64,000 nt of DNA from Hydrogenophaga crocea (GTDB taxonomy: Bacteria > Pseudomonadota > Gammaproteobacteria > Burkholderiales > Burkholderiaceae_C), in assembly GCF_011388215.1 (NCBI RefSeq), contig NZ_CP049989.1, positions 3,410,001-3,474,000 of the forward strand, written 5' to 3'. A program made the position numbers and the translations under genes. A model generated the notes under the pieces. The model searched no databases. It worked only from the letters and a program-made list of their open reading frames with translations, and was not told the origin of the DNA. This document shows, in pieces, positions 1-10,157 of this stretch (position 1 is the stretch's first letter; each line of letters begins with the position of its first letter).

Positions 1-814
<814 letters not shown>

Positions 815-931
815 GTCGATTCCTCAGGTAAAGAACATCGCCCGTATTGCGGTTTAAGGTCTGCACGCCACTGCTGGTTCGCCCCGCACGGGCACAGGGC
901 GGCGCAGCGTCGCAGACCGACTGAAATGAAA

Positions 932-955
932 GGGTCGGCCCCGAGGGACCGACCC
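932..955 (-). terminator. Hairpin between fusA and tuf
   Basis: GGGTCGG at 932-938 pairs with CCGACCC at 949-955. Read on the minus strand the stem is followed by TTTCATTTC, a partly U-rich tail. It lies directly after the fusA stop and before tuf, so it may act as a leaky terminator, attenuator or processing site that adjusts tuf expression relative to fusA. The rest of the 815-962 gap shows only the tuf ribosome binding site. Confidence 0.5.
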
Positions 956-962
956 GTTGTGC

Positions 963-3065
963 TTACTTGGCGCGCGCAGCGACGATGGCTTCGGACACGT
1001 TACGCGGGGCTTCCGAGTAGTGCTTGAATTCCATCGTGTAGGTCGCACGACCCTGCGACATCGAGCGCAGCGTGGTGGAGTAGCCGAACATTTCCGACAG
1101 CGGCACTTCGGCCTTGATGGCCTTGCCGCCGCCGGGCATGTCTTCCATGCCCTGCACCATGCCACGACGCGACGACAGGTCGCCCATCACGTTGCCGGCG
1201 TAGTCTTCAGGCGTCTCGACTTCCACGGCCATCATGGGCTCGAGGATGACGGGGTTGGCCTTCTTGCAGCCTTCCTTGAAGCCGAAGATGGCGGCCATCT
1301 TGAAGGCCTGTTCGGACGAGTCCACATCGTGGTACGAACCGAAGTGCAGCGTGACCTTGACGTCCACCACCGGGAACCCGGCCAGCACGCCGGTGTTCAG
1401 GGCTTCGATCACACCCTTTTCCACCGCGGGGATGTACTCGCGAGGCACCACACCGCCCTTGATGGCGTCGACGAACTCGAAGCCCTTGCCGGCCTCGTTG
1501 GGTTCGATCTTGAACACCACGTGGCCGTACTGGCCCTTGCCGCCCGACTGGCGCACGAACTTGCCTTCGGCTTCGTCCACGCTCTTGCGGATCGTTTCGC
1601 GGTAGGCCACCTGGGGCTTGCCCACGTTGGCTTCCACGCCGAATTCGCGCTTCATGCGGTCGACGATGATCTCGAGGTGGAGCTCGCCCATGCCGGAGAT
1701 GATGGTCTGGCCCGATTCTTCGTCGGTCTTCACGCGGAAGGACGGGTCTTCGGAGGCCAGGCGCTGCAGCGCGATGCCCATCTTTTCCTGGTCGGCCTTG
1801 GTCTTGGGTTCCACGGCCTGTGCGATCACGGGCTCGGGGAAGACCATGCGCTCCAGGGTGATGACGGCATCGGGATCGCACAGCGTCTCACCGGTGGTCA
1901 CTTCCTTCAGGCCCACGCAGGCGGCGATGTCGCCGGCGCGGATCTCTTCCACTTCCTGGCGGTTGTTCGCGTGCATCTGCACGATACGGCCGATGCGCTC
2001 TTTCTTGCCCTTGACCGGGTTGAACACGGTGTCGCCCTTCTTGAGCACGCCGGAATAGACGCGCACGAAGGTGAGCTGGCCGACGTACGGGTCGGTCATG
2101 AGCTTGAATGCCAGCGCCGAAAGCTTTTCGCCGTCGTCGGCCTTGCGCGTCGCGGGCTCTTCCTTCTCGTCGGTGCCGGCCACGGGGGGAATGTCCACCG
2201 GCGAGGGCAGGAAGTCGATCACGGCGTCGAGCATGCGCTGCACGCCCTTGTTCTTGAAGGCGGTGCCGCACAGCATGGGCTGGATCTCGGTCGAGATCGT
2301 GCGCGTACGCAGGCCGTTCTTGATTTCTTCCTCGGAGAGGTCGCCCTCTTCGAGGTACTTGTTCATGAGCTCTTCGCTGGCTTCGGCCGCGGCCTCAACC
2401 ATCTTCTCGCGCCACTCCTTGGCCGACTCGACGAGTTCGGCCGGGATGTCGTGGTACTCGAACTTCATGCCTTGCGAGGCCTCGTCCCAGATGATCGCCT
2501 TCATCTTGAGCAGGTCGACCACGCCCTTGAAGTTGTCTTCAGCGCCGATGGGGATCACCACGGGCACGGGGTTGGCCTTCAGGCGCACGCGCATCTGCTC
2601 GTAGACCTTGAAGAAGTTCGCGCCGGTGCGGTCCATCTTGTTGACGAACGCAAGGCGGGGCACCTTGTACTTGTTGGCCTGGCGCCAGACGGTTTCCGAC
2701 TGGGGCTGCACGCCGCCCACGGCGCAGTACACCATGCAGGCGCCGTCGAGCACGCGCATGGAACGCTCCACCTCGATGGTGAAGTCCACGTGGCCCGGGG
2801 TGTCGATGATGTTGAAGCGGTGCTCGGGGTAGGACAGGTCCATGCCCTTCCAGAAGCAGGTGGTCGCAGCGGACGTGATCGTGATGCCACGCTCCTGTTC
2901 CTGTTCCATCCAGTCCATGGTGGCGGCGCCGTCGTGCACTTCGCCGATCTTGTGGTTCACACCGGTGTAGAACAGGATGCGCTCGGTCGTCGTGGTCTTG
3001 CCAGCGTCGATGTGCGCGGAAATGCCGATGTTGCGGTAACGCTCAAGGGGCGTGCTGCGGGCCAT
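963..3065 (-). CDS. fusA: Elongation factor G
   Basis: EF-G is the GTPase that drives ribosomal translocation and, with RRF, ribosome recycling. The 700-residue product starts [14 protein letters not shown] and carries [12 protein letters not shown] (G1), DTPGHVDF (G3) and NKMDRTGA (G4) in the first 150 residues, followed by the usual domains II-V; length is exactly typical. The open frame continues to an ATG at 3098, but the ATG at 3065 is preceded by CGGAG 8 bases upstream and matches the family start, so it is preferred. It lies between rpsG and tuf in the str operon. Confidence 0.98.
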   Translation of the reverse strand: MARSTPLERYRNIGISAHIDAGKTTTTERILFYTGVNHKIGEVHDGAATMDWMEQEQERGITITSAATTCFWKGMDLSYPEHRFNIIDTPGHVDFTIEVERSMRVLDGACMVYCAVGGVQPQSETVWRQANKYKVPRLAFVNKMDRTGANFFKVYEQMRVRLKANPVPVVIPIGAEDNFKGVVDLLKMKAIIWDEASQGMKFEYHDIPAELVESAKEWREKMVEAAAEASEELMNKYLEEGDLSEEEIKNGLRTRTISTEIQPMLCGTAFKNKGVQRMLDAVIDFLPSPVDIPPVAGTDEKEEPATRKADDGEKLSALAFKLMTDPYVGQLTFVRVYSGVLKKGDTVFNPVKGKKERIGRIVQMHANNRQEVEEIRAGDIAACVGLKEVTTGETLCDPDAVITLERMVFPEPVIAQAVEPKTKADQEKMGIALQRLASEDPSFRVKTDEESGQTIISGMGELHLEIIVDRMKREFGVEANVGKPQVAYRETIRKSVDEAEGKFVRQSGGKGQYGHVVFKIEPNEAGKGFEFVDAIKGGVVPREYIPAVEKGVIEALNTGVLAGFPVVDVKVTLHFGSYHDVDSSEQAFKMAAIFGFKEGCKKANPVILEPMMAVEVETPEDYAGNVMGDLSSRRGMVQGMEDMPGGGKAIKAEVPLSEMFGYSTTLRSMSQGRATYTMEFKHYSEAPRNVSEAIVAARAK

Positions 3066-3159
3066 GGAAATACTCCGGAAAGGGTTCGAGCCCGCCACCC
3101 CGGGATGTGGGGCTTGCGGGCTCTCGGGTCAGGTGGATCGGAAGAGGGTAACGTCCGGA

Positions 3160-3630
3160 TCAGAAGCGGAAATGACTGAAGGCCTTGTTGGCTTCGGCCA
3201 TGCGGTGCACTTCGTCGCGGCGCTTCATCGCGCCGCCACGGCCTTCGGTGGCTTCGATCAGCTCGTTGGCCAGGCGCATGGCCATGGACTTTTCGCTGCG
3301 CTTCTTCGCGGCTTCCTTGATCCAGCGCATCGACAGCGCCAGACGACGGACCGGACGCACTTCCACGGGCACCTGGTAGTTGGCGCCACCCACACGGCGG
3401 CTCTTCACTTCCACCATGGGTTTGACGTTGTTGATGGCCGTCGAGAAGATTTCGAGCGGGTCCTTGCCCGACTTCTTCTCGATCTGCTCGAACGCACCGT
3501 AGATGATGCGCTCGGCCACGGCCTTCTTGCCGCCTTGCATGATCACGTTCATGAACTTGGCGACTTCGACGTTGCCGAACTTGGGATCCGGCAGGATTTC
3601 ACGTTTAGGGACTTCGCGACGACGGGGCAT
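3160..3630 (-). CDS. rpsG: 30S ribosomal protein S7
   Basis: S7 binds the 3' major domain of 16S rRNA and nucleates assembly of the small-subunit head. The 156-residue product starts [19 protein letters not shown] and ends KAFSHFRF, the standard length and ends for the family, with the conserved [12 protein letters not shown] block near residue 80. It is second in the str operon. In Escherichia coli S7 represses this operon by binding between rpsL and rpsG; the 152-base gap at 3631-3782 could hold such a site, but I do not recognise the fold by eye. Confidence 0.98.
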   Translation of the reverse strand: MPRRREVPKREILPDPKFGNVEVAKFMNVIMQGGKKAVAERIIYGAFEQIEKKSGKDPLEIFSTAINNVKPMVEVKSRRVGGANYQVPVEVRPVRRLALSMRWIKEAAKKRSEKSMAMRLANELIEATEGRGGAMKRRDEVHRMAEANKAFSHFRF

Positions 3631-3782
3631 GATTCACCTCTTGCTTCAGTTGATGCTCGGACGTCCTGTTGATCCGAACACCCCGCAGACCCATCTGGAG
3701 CCTGCACTTACTCGGCCTTTGTTCAAGGCCACTACGCCGATCCGGCTCGTCTGGCCGGCGGCACCGAATTTCAGAAAACCGA

Positions 3783-4160
3783 TCAGGCCTTCTTGGGACG
3801 CTTGGCGCCGTACTTGGAGCGCGCCTGCTTGCGGTCTTTCACGCCTTGCAGGTCGAGCGAGCCACGCACGATGTGGTAGCGCACACCGGGAAGGTCTTTC
3901 ACACGACCGCCGCGAACCAGCACCACGCTGTGCTCCTGGAGGTTGTGGCCTTCACCGCCGATGTAGGAAATGACTTCGAAGCCGTTGGTCAGGCGGACCT
4001 TGGCGACTTTACGAAGCGCCGAGTTCGGCTTCTTGGGCGTCGTGGTGTACACACGGGTGCACACACCGCGGCGCTGCGGCGAGTTTTCCATGGCCGGGCT
4101 CTTGGATTTGGTCTTTTCGACCTCCCGGCCTTGGCGCACGAGTTGGTTGATGGTTGGCAT
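3783..4160 (-). CDS. rpsL: 30S ribosomal protein S12
   Basis: S12 sits at the decoding centre and is the site of streptomycin-resistance mutations. The 125-residue product starts [13 protein letters not shown] and contains [16 protein letters not shown] and the [22 protein letters not shown] blocks in family order. Lysine is present at the classical resistance positions (TPKKPNS, and VKDLPGV), which reads as wild type. The frame is open to 4232 but the ATG at 4160 gives the family length. It is the first gene of the str operon and follows the promoter at 4223-4252. Confidence 0.98.
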   Translation of the reverse strand: MPTINQLVRQGREVEKTKSKSPAMENSPQRRGVCTRVYTTTPKKPNSALRKVAKVRLTNGFEVISYIGGEGHNLQEHSVVLVRGGRVKDLPGVRYHIVRGSLDLQGVKDRKQARSKYGAKRPKKA

Positions 4161-4222
4161 TGAAAACGTCCCTAAACGTTTGAAAATAGCGAAGCCTTCC
4201 GGAAAATTCCGAAAAGCCCGCG

Positions 4223-4252
4223 AGTGTAGCACTGGACCGCCGCCGGCGCCAA
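4223..4252 (-). promoter_or_regulatory. Probable str operon promoter
   Basis: On the minus strand TTGGCG (4247-4252) and TACACT (4223-4228) are separated by 18 bases, with TG just before the -10 hexamer as in extended -10 promoters. It lies 62 bases upstream of the rpsL start. The match to the sigma-70 consensus and the place in front of a strongly expressed operon support it; the start point is not shown. Confidence 0.6.
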
Positions 4253-4275
4253 GCCTGGGCCCGGCCCGGCCAGCT

Positions 4276-5457
4276 TTACTGGATCCAGAGGCGGATCGCG
4301 TCCCAGGCGCGGCCCAGGATGCCGGCCTCTTCCACGGTCTCGAGCACGGTCAGGGGCACCTCGACCACGGGCTGGCCGGCCGCCGTGGTCACCCGCAGGG
4401 CGCCCAGCGATTGGCCCTTCTGCAGCGGGGCCACCAGCGGCTCCGGGCGCACCACCTCGGACTTCAGGCGCGCGCCTTCGCCGGCCGGCACCGACACCAC
4501 CACCCCCTCGGCGCGACCGAGCTTGGCGGTGTCGGCCTTGCCCTTCCAGACGCGCGGCTGCGCCGCGGGCTGGTTGGCCGCCAGCAGGCGAACGGTGTCG
4601 AAGGCGGTGTAGCCCCAGTTCAACAGCTTTTGGGTTTCCGCGGCACGCGCGTTTTCGCTCGACGCGCCCAGCATCACCGACAGCAGCCGGCGCTGGCCGG
4701 CCGGGCCATCTCCCAGGCCGGGCACCGGGCGGCGCGCCGTGGCGACCAGGCAGTAGCCGGCCGCGCTGGTGTGACCGGTTTTCAGACCGTCGACCGTGGG
4801 GTCGCGGAACAGCAGCAGGTTGCGGTTCGTGTCGTTGGTGGCGGGGGTGCCCGGGTAGCGGTAGCGCTGAATGGCGTAGTAGCCGACGTACTGGGGAAAG
4901 TCGTTCATCAGGCGGGTCGCCAGCGTGGCCAGATCGCGCGCCGTGGTCGTGTGCCCCGCCTCGGTCAGGCCCTCGGGATTGCGGTAACCCGTGGCCTTCA
5001 TGCCCAGCGCCTTGGCCTGCTGGTTCATGAGTTCCACGAAACGCTCGACCGAGCCGGCCACGCCTTCGGCAAGCGCCACGGTGGCGTCGTTGCCCGACTG
5101 CACGATCATGCCCTTGATCAGGTCTTCAACGGGCACCTGCATCTTGGGGTCGATGAACATGCGCGACCCTGGCATCTTCCAGGCGCGCTCGCTGACGCCA
5201 AAGGTCTGCGTGAGGGAGATCTTGCCCGCACGCAGCGCGTCGAAGACCAGGTACGCGGTCATGAGCTTGGTCAGCGAAGCGGGCTCGACCGGCGCGTCCG
5301 GGTCCTTGCTGGCCAGCACCTGGCCGGTGGTGACATCGAGCAGCAGGTAGGCCCGGGCCGCGATCTCGGGGGGCTGCGGCATCTGGGCAGCGGCGCCCAT
5401 GTGCAGGCCCAGGCTCAGGGCCAGGCCCACCAACAGGGAACGGAAAGACAGTCGCAA
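4276..5457 (-). CDS. dacA: D-alanyl-D-alanine carboxypeptidase (PBP5/6 type)
   Basis: A penicillin-binding serine peptidase that trims the terminal D-Ala from peptidoglycan pentapeptides in the periplasm. With a TTG start at 5457 the product is 393 residues: signal peptide about 1-24 (cut near GAAAQ), SxxK as SLTK at 61-64, SGN at 121-123, KTG at 226-228, then the C-terminal PBP5 beta domain and a short amphipathic tail ending RLWIQ that should peripherally anchor it. The first in-frame ATG is inside the signal peptide and an upstream ATG at 6039 would run through the neighbouring gene, while GAGGA 8 bases before the TTG supports this rare start. The symbol is by family; dacC or dacA cannot be separated by eye. 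Confidence 0.93.
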   Translation of the reverse strand: MRLSFRSLLVGLALSLGLHMGAAAQMPQPPEIAARAYLLLDVTTGQVLASKDPDAPVEPASLTKLMTAYLVFDALRAGKISLTQTFGVSERAWKMPGSRMFIDPKMQVPVEDLIKGMIVQSGNDATVALAEGVAGSVERFVELMNQQAKALGMKATGYRNPEGLTEAGHTTTARDLATLATRLMNDFPQYVGYYAIQRYRYPGTPATNDTNRNLLLFRDPTVDGLKTGHTSAAGYCLVATARRPVPGLGDGPAGQRRLLSVMLGASSENARAAETQKLLNWGYTAFDTVRLLAANQPAAQPRVWKGKADTAKLGRAEGVVVSVPAGEGARLKSEVVRPEPLVAPLQKGQSLGALRVTTAAGQPVVEVPLTVLETVEEAGILGRAWDAIRLWIQ

Positions 5458-5465
5458 AACAGGAA

Positions 5466-5470
5466 TCCTC
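5466..5470 (-). promoter_or_regulatory. Ribosome binding site deciding a TTG start
   Basis: GAGGA on the minus strand lies 8 bases before the TTG at 5457 and is the main reason for placing the carboxypeptidase start there, ahead of a complete signal peptide. Confidence 0.65.
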
Positions 5471-5501
5471 AAGGGTCGGGAAACAAGAAACGGGAAAGAA
5501 C

Positions 5502-6128
5502 TCAGGCGCGCAAGTGCCGCCCCACCAATTCGCGCAGCAGGGGCAACTGCCCATGGAAGAAATGCCCTCCGCCAGGCACCACCGTCACCGGCAGCACCTG
5601 GGGGCGGGCCCAGTCCATCACGGACGCCAGCGGCACGGTGTCGTCGAGTTCGCCGTGAACGACCAGCGTGCGCGCGTGGAGTTCCTGGGCCACCGGGGCC
5701 ACATTGAAACGACTTGCTGCCGTGCCCACCAGCACCATCTGTCGAAGGGCGCGGCCTTCGGCATGCAGCCGCTGCACCGCGTGGCTGGTCACAAAGGCGC
5801 CGAACGAGAAGCCCGCCAGCACCAGGGGGCCCTCGGCCGCCTCGGCCCGAACCACCGCCAACAGGTCCTCGAGCTCGCCTTGACCCTCGTCGTACACACC
5901 CTCGCTGCGCCCCACCCCGCGGAAGTTGAAGCGCACCGCCAGCAAGCCTTCGAGCACGGCCGCGCGGGCCAGGGTCTGCACCACCTTGTTGGTCATCGCG
6001 CCGCCGTGCAGGGGATGCGGGTGAGCGATCACCGCACACCCCAGAGGCACCGCCTCGGGCCGGTCGATCGCCACCTCGAGCGCGCCGGCCGGACCGGCCA
6101 TCAGGCGAATCTCGGTCTGCGCGTTCAC
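5502..6128 (-). CDS. Small alpha/beta hydrolase
   Basis: A 208-residue single-domain alpha/beta hydrolase of the dienelactone-hydrolase-like or CocE-like group annotated generally as alpha/beta hydrolase; substrate unknown. It has the oxyanion-loop HPHPLHGG near 36-43, nucleophile elbow GFSFG with Ser108, acid in GELDD near 162 and the catalytic His189 in GGGHFFHG. There is no signal peptide, so it is cytoplasmic. The start chosen is GTG at 6128, two bases after the stop of the ferredoxin gene at 6130, which implies one transcript with it; the open frame upstream to 6299 overlaps that gene and is rejected. Confidence 0.85.
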   Translation of the reverse strand: MNAQTEIRLMAGPAGALEVAIDRPEAVPLGCAVIAHPHPLHGGAMTNKVVQTLARAAVLEGLLAVRFNFRGVGRSEGVYDEGQGELEDLLAVVRAEAAEGPLVLAGFSFGAFVTSHAVQRLHAEGRALRQMVLVGTAASRFNVAPVAQELHARTLVVHGELDDTVPLASVMDWARPQVLPVTVVPGGGHFFHGQLPLLRELVGRHLRA

Positions 6129-6129
6129 G

Positions 6130-6480
6130 TCAGCGCCCCACCTCCGGCGGCGTGCGCAGCCGTTCGACCACCACGCCGTCGCGCAGGTGGGACCGCACGA
6201 TTTCATCGATGTCGTCCTGGTCCACGTAGCTGTACCAGACGGCTTCGGGGTACACGACAGCAATGGGCCCGCCCGCGCAGCGGTCCAGACAGCCCGCACG
6301 GTTCACGCGCACCCCGCCCGGCCCGGCCAGCCCGAGGGCCTTGGCCTGCGCCTTGCAACGCGCAAACGCCGCCTCGGCGTTGTGGTTCGCGCAGGACGCT
6401 TCCCCCCCTTCGCGCTGGTTGAGACAGAAGAAGATGTGCCGCTGGTAATAGGACGGCGTGGGCGCAGTGGGCTCGGACAT
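6130..6480 (-). CDS. Thioredoxin-fold [2Fe-2S] ferredoxin
   Basis: A 116-residue electron carrier of the (2Fe-2S) ferredoxin domain family related to the NuoE/Shethna type. The likely cluster ligands are Cys19, Cys30, Cys64 and Cys68 in the spacing C-x10-C ... C-x3-C (FFCLNQREGGEASC and GCLDRC); Cys42 is additional. No signal peptide. It is directly followed by the hydrolase gene with a two-base gap. The redox partner is not in the window. Confidence 0.88.
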   Translation of the reverse strand: MSEPTAPTPSYYQRHIFFCLNQREGGEASCANHNAEAAFARCKAQAKALGLAGPGGVRVNRAGCLDRCAGGPIAVVYPEAVWYSYVDQDDIDEIVRSHLRDGVVVERLRTPPEVGR

Positions 6481-6489
6481 GCCGGAATT

Positions 6490-7596
6490 CTAGGCCCGGG
6501 CCCCGGCGTGCCCGGGCGAGCGCGCGACCGCGCCCAGGCCGAACGCGATGGCGGCGTAGGGCCACAACCAGCCCAGCCACTGGGACACGCCGTGAAAGCG
6601 GATGAAACGCCCCTGCTCCCAGACCTCGATGGACTGCGCAAAATAGGGCACTTCGGGCGCGCGGTTGAGCAGCGCGAGCGACACGCCCAGGCACATCAGC
6701 ATCAAGGCATGGCACAAGCGCCGGGACAGGGGCGCACAGGCCAGCGCCGCCGCTCCGGCGCCCGCCAGCCCCGCGATCGCCGGCTCGGTGGCCCAGGCCC
6801 AGGCATGGGCGGGGCCGTAGGTAAGCGCCCCCGACAAGCCGGCAACCGCCCAGGCGCCAGCCAGAAAAACCCCAGCGAACACCAACCTTCGCCACCAGAA
6901 GCGCATGTCGCCATAGGCCATGAGCAGCGGCGCGAGCAGACCCAGGGCCACGCAGAACGCCTCCGTCAGCGGACTCAGGGGATCGGCTGGCAACCCCGGT
7001 TCGGGCAACCAGTGCACGAAGGGTGTGTCGCCCATCCACTCCGCGAGCGCATCGGTCAGGCGGTCCCAGGCCTGCCCCAGGCCAAAGGGTATGGACAGCG
7101 GATACAGCAGGGCCAGGGGCCACACCGCCAACAGCACCAGGCTGCCATGGGCGCGCTGATCAAACCAGCTCTCGCGCCAGCGGCCCCAGTGCTGCAAGAG
7201 GCCCCCACGGTTCGCCAGCCAGGCCAGCACGCAGCCCAGGGCGCCACCGGCCGTGTTGAGACCGAAATCCACGTTGGACGCCACGCGCATCAGAAGATAG
7301 GTTTGCGCGCTTTCAATCCCGGCCGACAGCAGCATCGGAAGACCACCCCCGAGCACCCACCACGCGCCGCGCCGCCCGCCCAGGCGCAAGACGGCCACTG
7401 CGATCAGAAAGCCCAGCGGCACGTAGCCGAGAAAGTTGGCGTACAGATCGAACGCCGTCCAATACTGGGGCCAGGGGGCCGTCATCCAGGACCAGGGCTC
7501 CACCCCCTGCACGCGCCAACCCGAAAACGGATAAAGGCTGGCATACAGGATGAGCCCCGCATACAACAAGGCCAGCGGCCAGGCGGACGTGCGCAT
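6490..7596 (-). CDS. VanZ-like family membrane protein
   Basis: A 368-residue inner-membrane protein with about ten hydrophobic segments. The first third has the VanZ-like arrangement: an N-terminal helix ending LYASLYPFSGW, then YWTAFDLYANFLGYVPLGFL and a later SAGIESAQTYLLMRVASNVDFGLNTAGGALG stretch typical of VanZ proteins. The C-terminal 200 residues are further membrane helices not needed for the core VanZ domain. Function in this bacterium is unknown; VanZ itself gives low-level teicoplanin resistance in enterococci, which should not be transferred. The ATG at 7596 is 23 bases from the next gene's stop; the open frame to 8148 is a shadow of it. Confidence 0.8.
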   Translation of the reverse strand: MRTSAWPLALLYAGLILYASLYPFSGWRVQGVEPWSWMTAPWPQYWTAFDLYANFLGYVPLGFLIAVAVLRLGGRRGAWWVLGGGLPMLLSAGIESAQTYLLMRVASNVDFGLNTAGGALGCVLAWLANRGGLLQHWGRWRESWFDQRAHGSLVLLAVWPLALLYPLSIPFGLGQAWDRLTDALAEWMGDTPFVHWLPEPGLPADPLSPLTEAFCVALGLLAPLLMAYGDMRFWWRRLVFAGVFLAGAWAVAGLSGALTYGPAHAWAWATEPAIAGLAGAGAAALACAPLSRRLCHALMLMCLGVSLALLNRAPEVPYFAQSIEVWEQGRFIRFHGVSQWLGWLWPYAAIAFGLGAVARSPGHAGARA

Positions 7597-7619
7597 CAAC
7601 GGTACGCCGGGCGCGGCGA

Positions 7620-8048
7620 TCAAAAGGGCTTGACGACCACCAGCACCACCGCCGCCAGCAGCAGCAGCACGGGCGCTTCGTTGAACCAGCGGTACCAGAC
7701 GTGCCCGCGCCGGCTTTCGCCGCGCTCGAAGCGGCGCAGCAGCGCGCCGCAGGCGTGGTGGTAGCCCACCACCAGCAGCACCACGAACAGCTTGGCGTGC
7801 ATCCAGCCATTGCCCAGACCGCGGCCGATGCCGTAACCGAGCCAGAGCCACAACCCGAACGCGATGGCCGGCACCGCCAGGATGCCGGTGAACCGATACA
7901 GCTTGCGCGACATCAGCAACAGGCGCTCGCGCTCGGCCACGCTGGCGGGCGGCACCATGGCCAGATTGACAAAGATGCGCGGCAGGTAGAACAGCCCCGC
8001 GAACCAGCTCGCGACGAAGACGATGTGAAAGGCTTTGATCCAGAGCAT
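7620..8048 (-). CDS. hemJ: HemJ/CopD-like membrane protein, probable protoporphyrinogen IX oxidase
   Basis: A 142-residue protein with four membrane helices, starting MLWIKAFHIVFVASWFAGLFYLPRIFV. This matches the HemJ (UPF0093) family, which oxidises protoporphyrinogen IX to protoporphyrin IX in the haem pathway; the conserved His near position 8 and the later HAKLF motif are present. The ATG at 8048 is preferred to the upstream ATG at 8117, which lies inside a terminator-like repeat. CopD-family copper proteins are the main alternative, but length and N-terminus favour HemJ. Confidence 0.82.
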   Translation of the reverse strand: MLWIKAFHIVFVASWFAGLFYLPRIFVNLAMVPPASVAERERLLLMSRKLYRFTGILAVPAIAFGLWLWLGYGIGRGLGNGWMHAKLFVVLLVVGYHHACGALLRRFERGESRRGHVWYRWFNEAPVLLLLAAVVLVVVKPF

Positions 8049-8100
8049 GGACGCAGTGTAGGGCGCGGCGCGGGTGCCGCCGCCCAAGGCCCTTCCAGGC

Positions 8101-8125
8101 AAAAAAAACCCGGCCATGGGCCGGG
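8101..8125 (-). terminator. Rho-independent terminator
   Basis: A perfect seven-base stem, CCCGGCC/GGCCGGG (8109-8115 and 8119-8125), is followed on the minus strand by eight T residues (8101-8108). It would stop transcripts coming from the sctN remnant side before they enter hemJ. Confidence 0.75.
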
Positions 8126-8173
8126 CTGGGAAGCCTTTTTGCTGTCACACACTAAGGCACCCGCTCAGGGAGG

Positions 8174-8202
8174 AAAAGCGGGAGGAGCCTTTCGGCTCCC
8201 GC
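8174..8202 (-). terminator. Second terminator-like hairpin
   Basis: On the minus strand GCGGGAGCC, loop GAAA, then GGCTCCTCCCGC forms a bulged stem followed by TTTT (8174-8177). It is in tandem with the terminator at 8101-8125 and in the same direction. Confidence 0.5.
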
Positions 8203-8242
8203 CATCAGTTTATCGCAGTTTCAACTTCAAACAACGGCAGAC

Positions 8243-8258
8243 CTGTCAGAGTTGACAG
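8243..8258. repeat. Short inverted repeat, possible operator
   Basis: CTGTCA (8243-8248) and TGACAG (8253-8258) are exact inverted six-base halves separated by GAGT. With no T tract and a short stem it resembles a protein-binding palindrome rather than a terminator. No gene start lies close by on either strand, so it may be a relic. Confidence 0.35.
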
Positions 8259-8426
8259 TGTCTGCACATGCAAACGGTCTACCCCTGAAGGCCTAGGCCG
8301 GGCGAAAACGCCCAGGATCGGCACGTCTGGCCGCCCGAAGCGTGAACAAGCGCACAGATGGCAAACAGGAAGGCCCGCCAGCGCCGCCAGACGCCGGAAG
8401 GCCGGAATTGCCGTGGGAGTCGGAAA

Positions 8427-8840
8427 TCAGCGCCCGGCCAGTTGGCGCAGGCGCGCCAAGGCTTCGTCGAAGCCGCAGCGTTCGTACATGTCCTGGCGCA
8501 GGTAGGCGAGGATGGCCTCGCGCTTTTCTATGGCCAGGTCGGCCACGCGATCGGCGCCCTTCTTGTACTCGCCCACCTTGATCAGCAGTTCGATCTCTTC
8601 GTACTTGGCGAGCCACTCGCGCACGCGCCCGGCCGCGGCCCGGTGCTCGGCGCCGACCAAGGCGCTCATGACGCGCGACGACGACGCCAGCACGTCGATC
8701 GCCGGGTAGTGGTTCATCGCGCCCAGCTTGCGGGAGAGCACGATGTGTCCGTCGAGGATCGAGCGCGTCTCGTCGGCCACGGGTTCGGTCATGTCGTCGC
8801 CCTCCACCAGCACCGTGTAGTCCCGATGGACGATGAACGG
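8427..8840 (-). pseudogene. sctN: Truncated type III secretion ATPase (SctN) C-terminal remnant
   Basis: The open frame of 137 residues after an in-frame TGA at 8841-8843 contains the C-terminal third of a SctN/FliI-family ATPase: [46 protein letters not shown] (this SR holds the arginine finger) and a helical end with [13 protein letters not shown]. An intact protein is about 440 residues; the hexamerisation domain, Walker A and Walker B are all missing. Sequence begins to look like SctN only at Tyr (8819), so the break point is near 8820-8880, just beside the cytochrome gene stop. Wording such as [21 protein letters not shown] fits the non-flagellar SctN rather than FliI. No start codon with a ribosome site is seen. 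Confidence 0.85.
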
Positions 8841-8879
8841 TCACAGTAAGGTGTTTTGTCCGCGCGGGCGCACAGCGCC

Positions 8880-10157
8880 TCAGCGCAGGCGCTGCACTTG
8901 CAGCGTGTCCACGCCGCCCGCGCGGTTGCCCCAGGCCTGCCGCACGTGGCTGGCGACAGCGGCAATCTCTTCGTCCGTGAGCAGGCCGCGGAACGGCGGC
9001 ATGCCCCAGGGCCGGGGATGGTCCGCGGTGCTGGGGCCGTAGCCGCCATCGAGCACCCAGCGCAGCAGGTTCACGGGTGAGGCCTGCGTGACGGCTCGGC
9101 TGCCCGCCAGCGGGGGAAACGCCCAGGGGCCATCCGCCGGTGCGCCCTCGGCCCACGCGCCTTCGCCCTGGTCGCCATGGCACTGCGCGCAGCGCTGCTC
9201 GTACACGCGCGCGCCCAGCGTCAGCAGGCGGGCGGGTGCCGCTTCGTCGTGGCGCGCCACCGGCTCTCTCGGCACCTGCTGGAGGTAGACGGCGATCGCG
9301 CGCAGATCCGCCTCGGGCAGGTGCTGCGTGCCATGGCGCACCACCTCGGCCATGGGCCCGGCGACACTGGCGTGGGCATTGCGGCCGCCGCGCAGCAGTT
9401 CGACGATCGCCTCCACGCTCCAGTCCTGCACACCCGCTTCGGCCGGATCGCGCAGCGAGGGCGCGGTCCACGCGCCATCGGGCATGAGCCCGCCCGCCAG
9501 CGCCAGGCCCGGACTTTCGAGCACGCCGCTCTCGCGGTGGCAGGCCGCGCAATGGGCCACGCCTTCCACCCACCACGCGCCGCGGTTCCATTCGGCGCTG
9601 CGCGCCGGGTCGTCGCGGTGTTCGGCAGGCGTGAAGAACAGGGCGCGCCACACCGCCAGCGCGATCGGCTGGTTGTAGGGAAAGCCCAGCCGGTGCGGCT
9701 CGCGCGGCCGATCGACCGGCGACAGCGTGCGCAGGTAGACGAACAGCGCGTCGGTGTCGGCGCGCGACAGGCGCGTGGTGTGGTTGTAAGGGAAGGCCGG
9801 GTACAGCAGGCGGCCGTCGCGCGATTGGCCGTGGTGCAGGGCGCGGTGGAATTCGGCCGCGGTCCATGCGCCCAGGCCGCTGGGGTGTGGCGTGAGGTTG
9901 CTGCTGATGAGCGCGCCGAAAGGCGTGTGCACCGGGTGTCCGCCCGCCCAGGGCGGGCCGCCGCGCGCGGTGTGGCAGGCCATGCAGTTGCCGCCGCGCG
10001 CGAGCAGTTGGCCGCGCTCGATCAGCGCGGGGGTGGCCACGGGCTCCGGGCCGTCGACCAGCGGAGCCGGGCGCAGCTCGCGCAGCACGACCCACGCAAA
10101 GGCCGCGGCCACCAGCAACAGCGCGGTCGCGGCGATCACCAGCAGTCGGCGCGTCAT
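8880..10157 (-). CDS. Membrane-anchored triheme cytochrome c (alcohol/gluconate dehydrogenase cytochrome subunit type)
   Basis: A 425-residue protein with one N-terminal membrane anchor (about 5-25) and three CxxCH haem sites: CMACH at 58-62, CAACH near 200 and CAQCH near 335. This three-module layout is that of the cytochrome subunit of membrane-bound alcohol, gluconate or aldehyde dehydrogenases, which passes electrons to ubiquinone or an oxidase. Its ATG overlaps the stop of the upstream diheme cytochrome gene (ATGA), so the pair is translationally coupled. No flavin or PQQ dehydrogenase gene is adjacent, so the electron donor is unknown. Confidence 0.87.
   Translation of the reverse strand: MTRRLLVIAATALLLVAAAFAWVVLRELRPAPLVDGPEPVATPALIERGQLLARGGNCMACHTARGGPPWAGGHPVHTPFGALISSNLTPHPSGLGAWTAAEFHRALHHGQSRDGRLLYPAFPYNHTTRLSRADTDALFVYLRTLSPVDRPREPHRLGFPYNQPIALAVWRALFFTPAEHRDDPARSAEWNRGAWWVEGVAHCAACHRESGVLESPGLALAGGLMPDGAWTAPSLRDPAEAGVQDWSVEAIVELLRGGRNAHASVAGPMAEVVRHGTQHLPEADLRAIAVYLQQVPREPVARHDEAAPARLLTLGARVYEQRCAQCHGDQGEGAWAEGAPADGPWAFPPLAGSRAVTQASPVNLLRWVLDGGYGPSTADHPRPWGMPPFRGLLTDEEIAAVASHVRQAWGNRAGGVDTLQVQRLR

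Larger units (their letters stand above)
8049..8426. other. Gene-poor stretch between hemJ and the sctN remnant
   Basis: No credible gene is seen in these 378 bases. They hold two minus-strand terminator-like hairpins (8101-8125 and 8174-8202), a short palindrome (8243-8258) and a less GC-rich segment at roughly 8200-8290. The promoter of hemJ must lie close to 8049-8100, but no clear hexamers stand out. Confidence 0.6.

Noticed and set aside
8427..8840. The remnant as flagellar FliI
   Set aside because: The wording [21 protein letters not shown] and [16 protein letters not shown] fits non-flagellar SctN better, and no flagellar genes are near.
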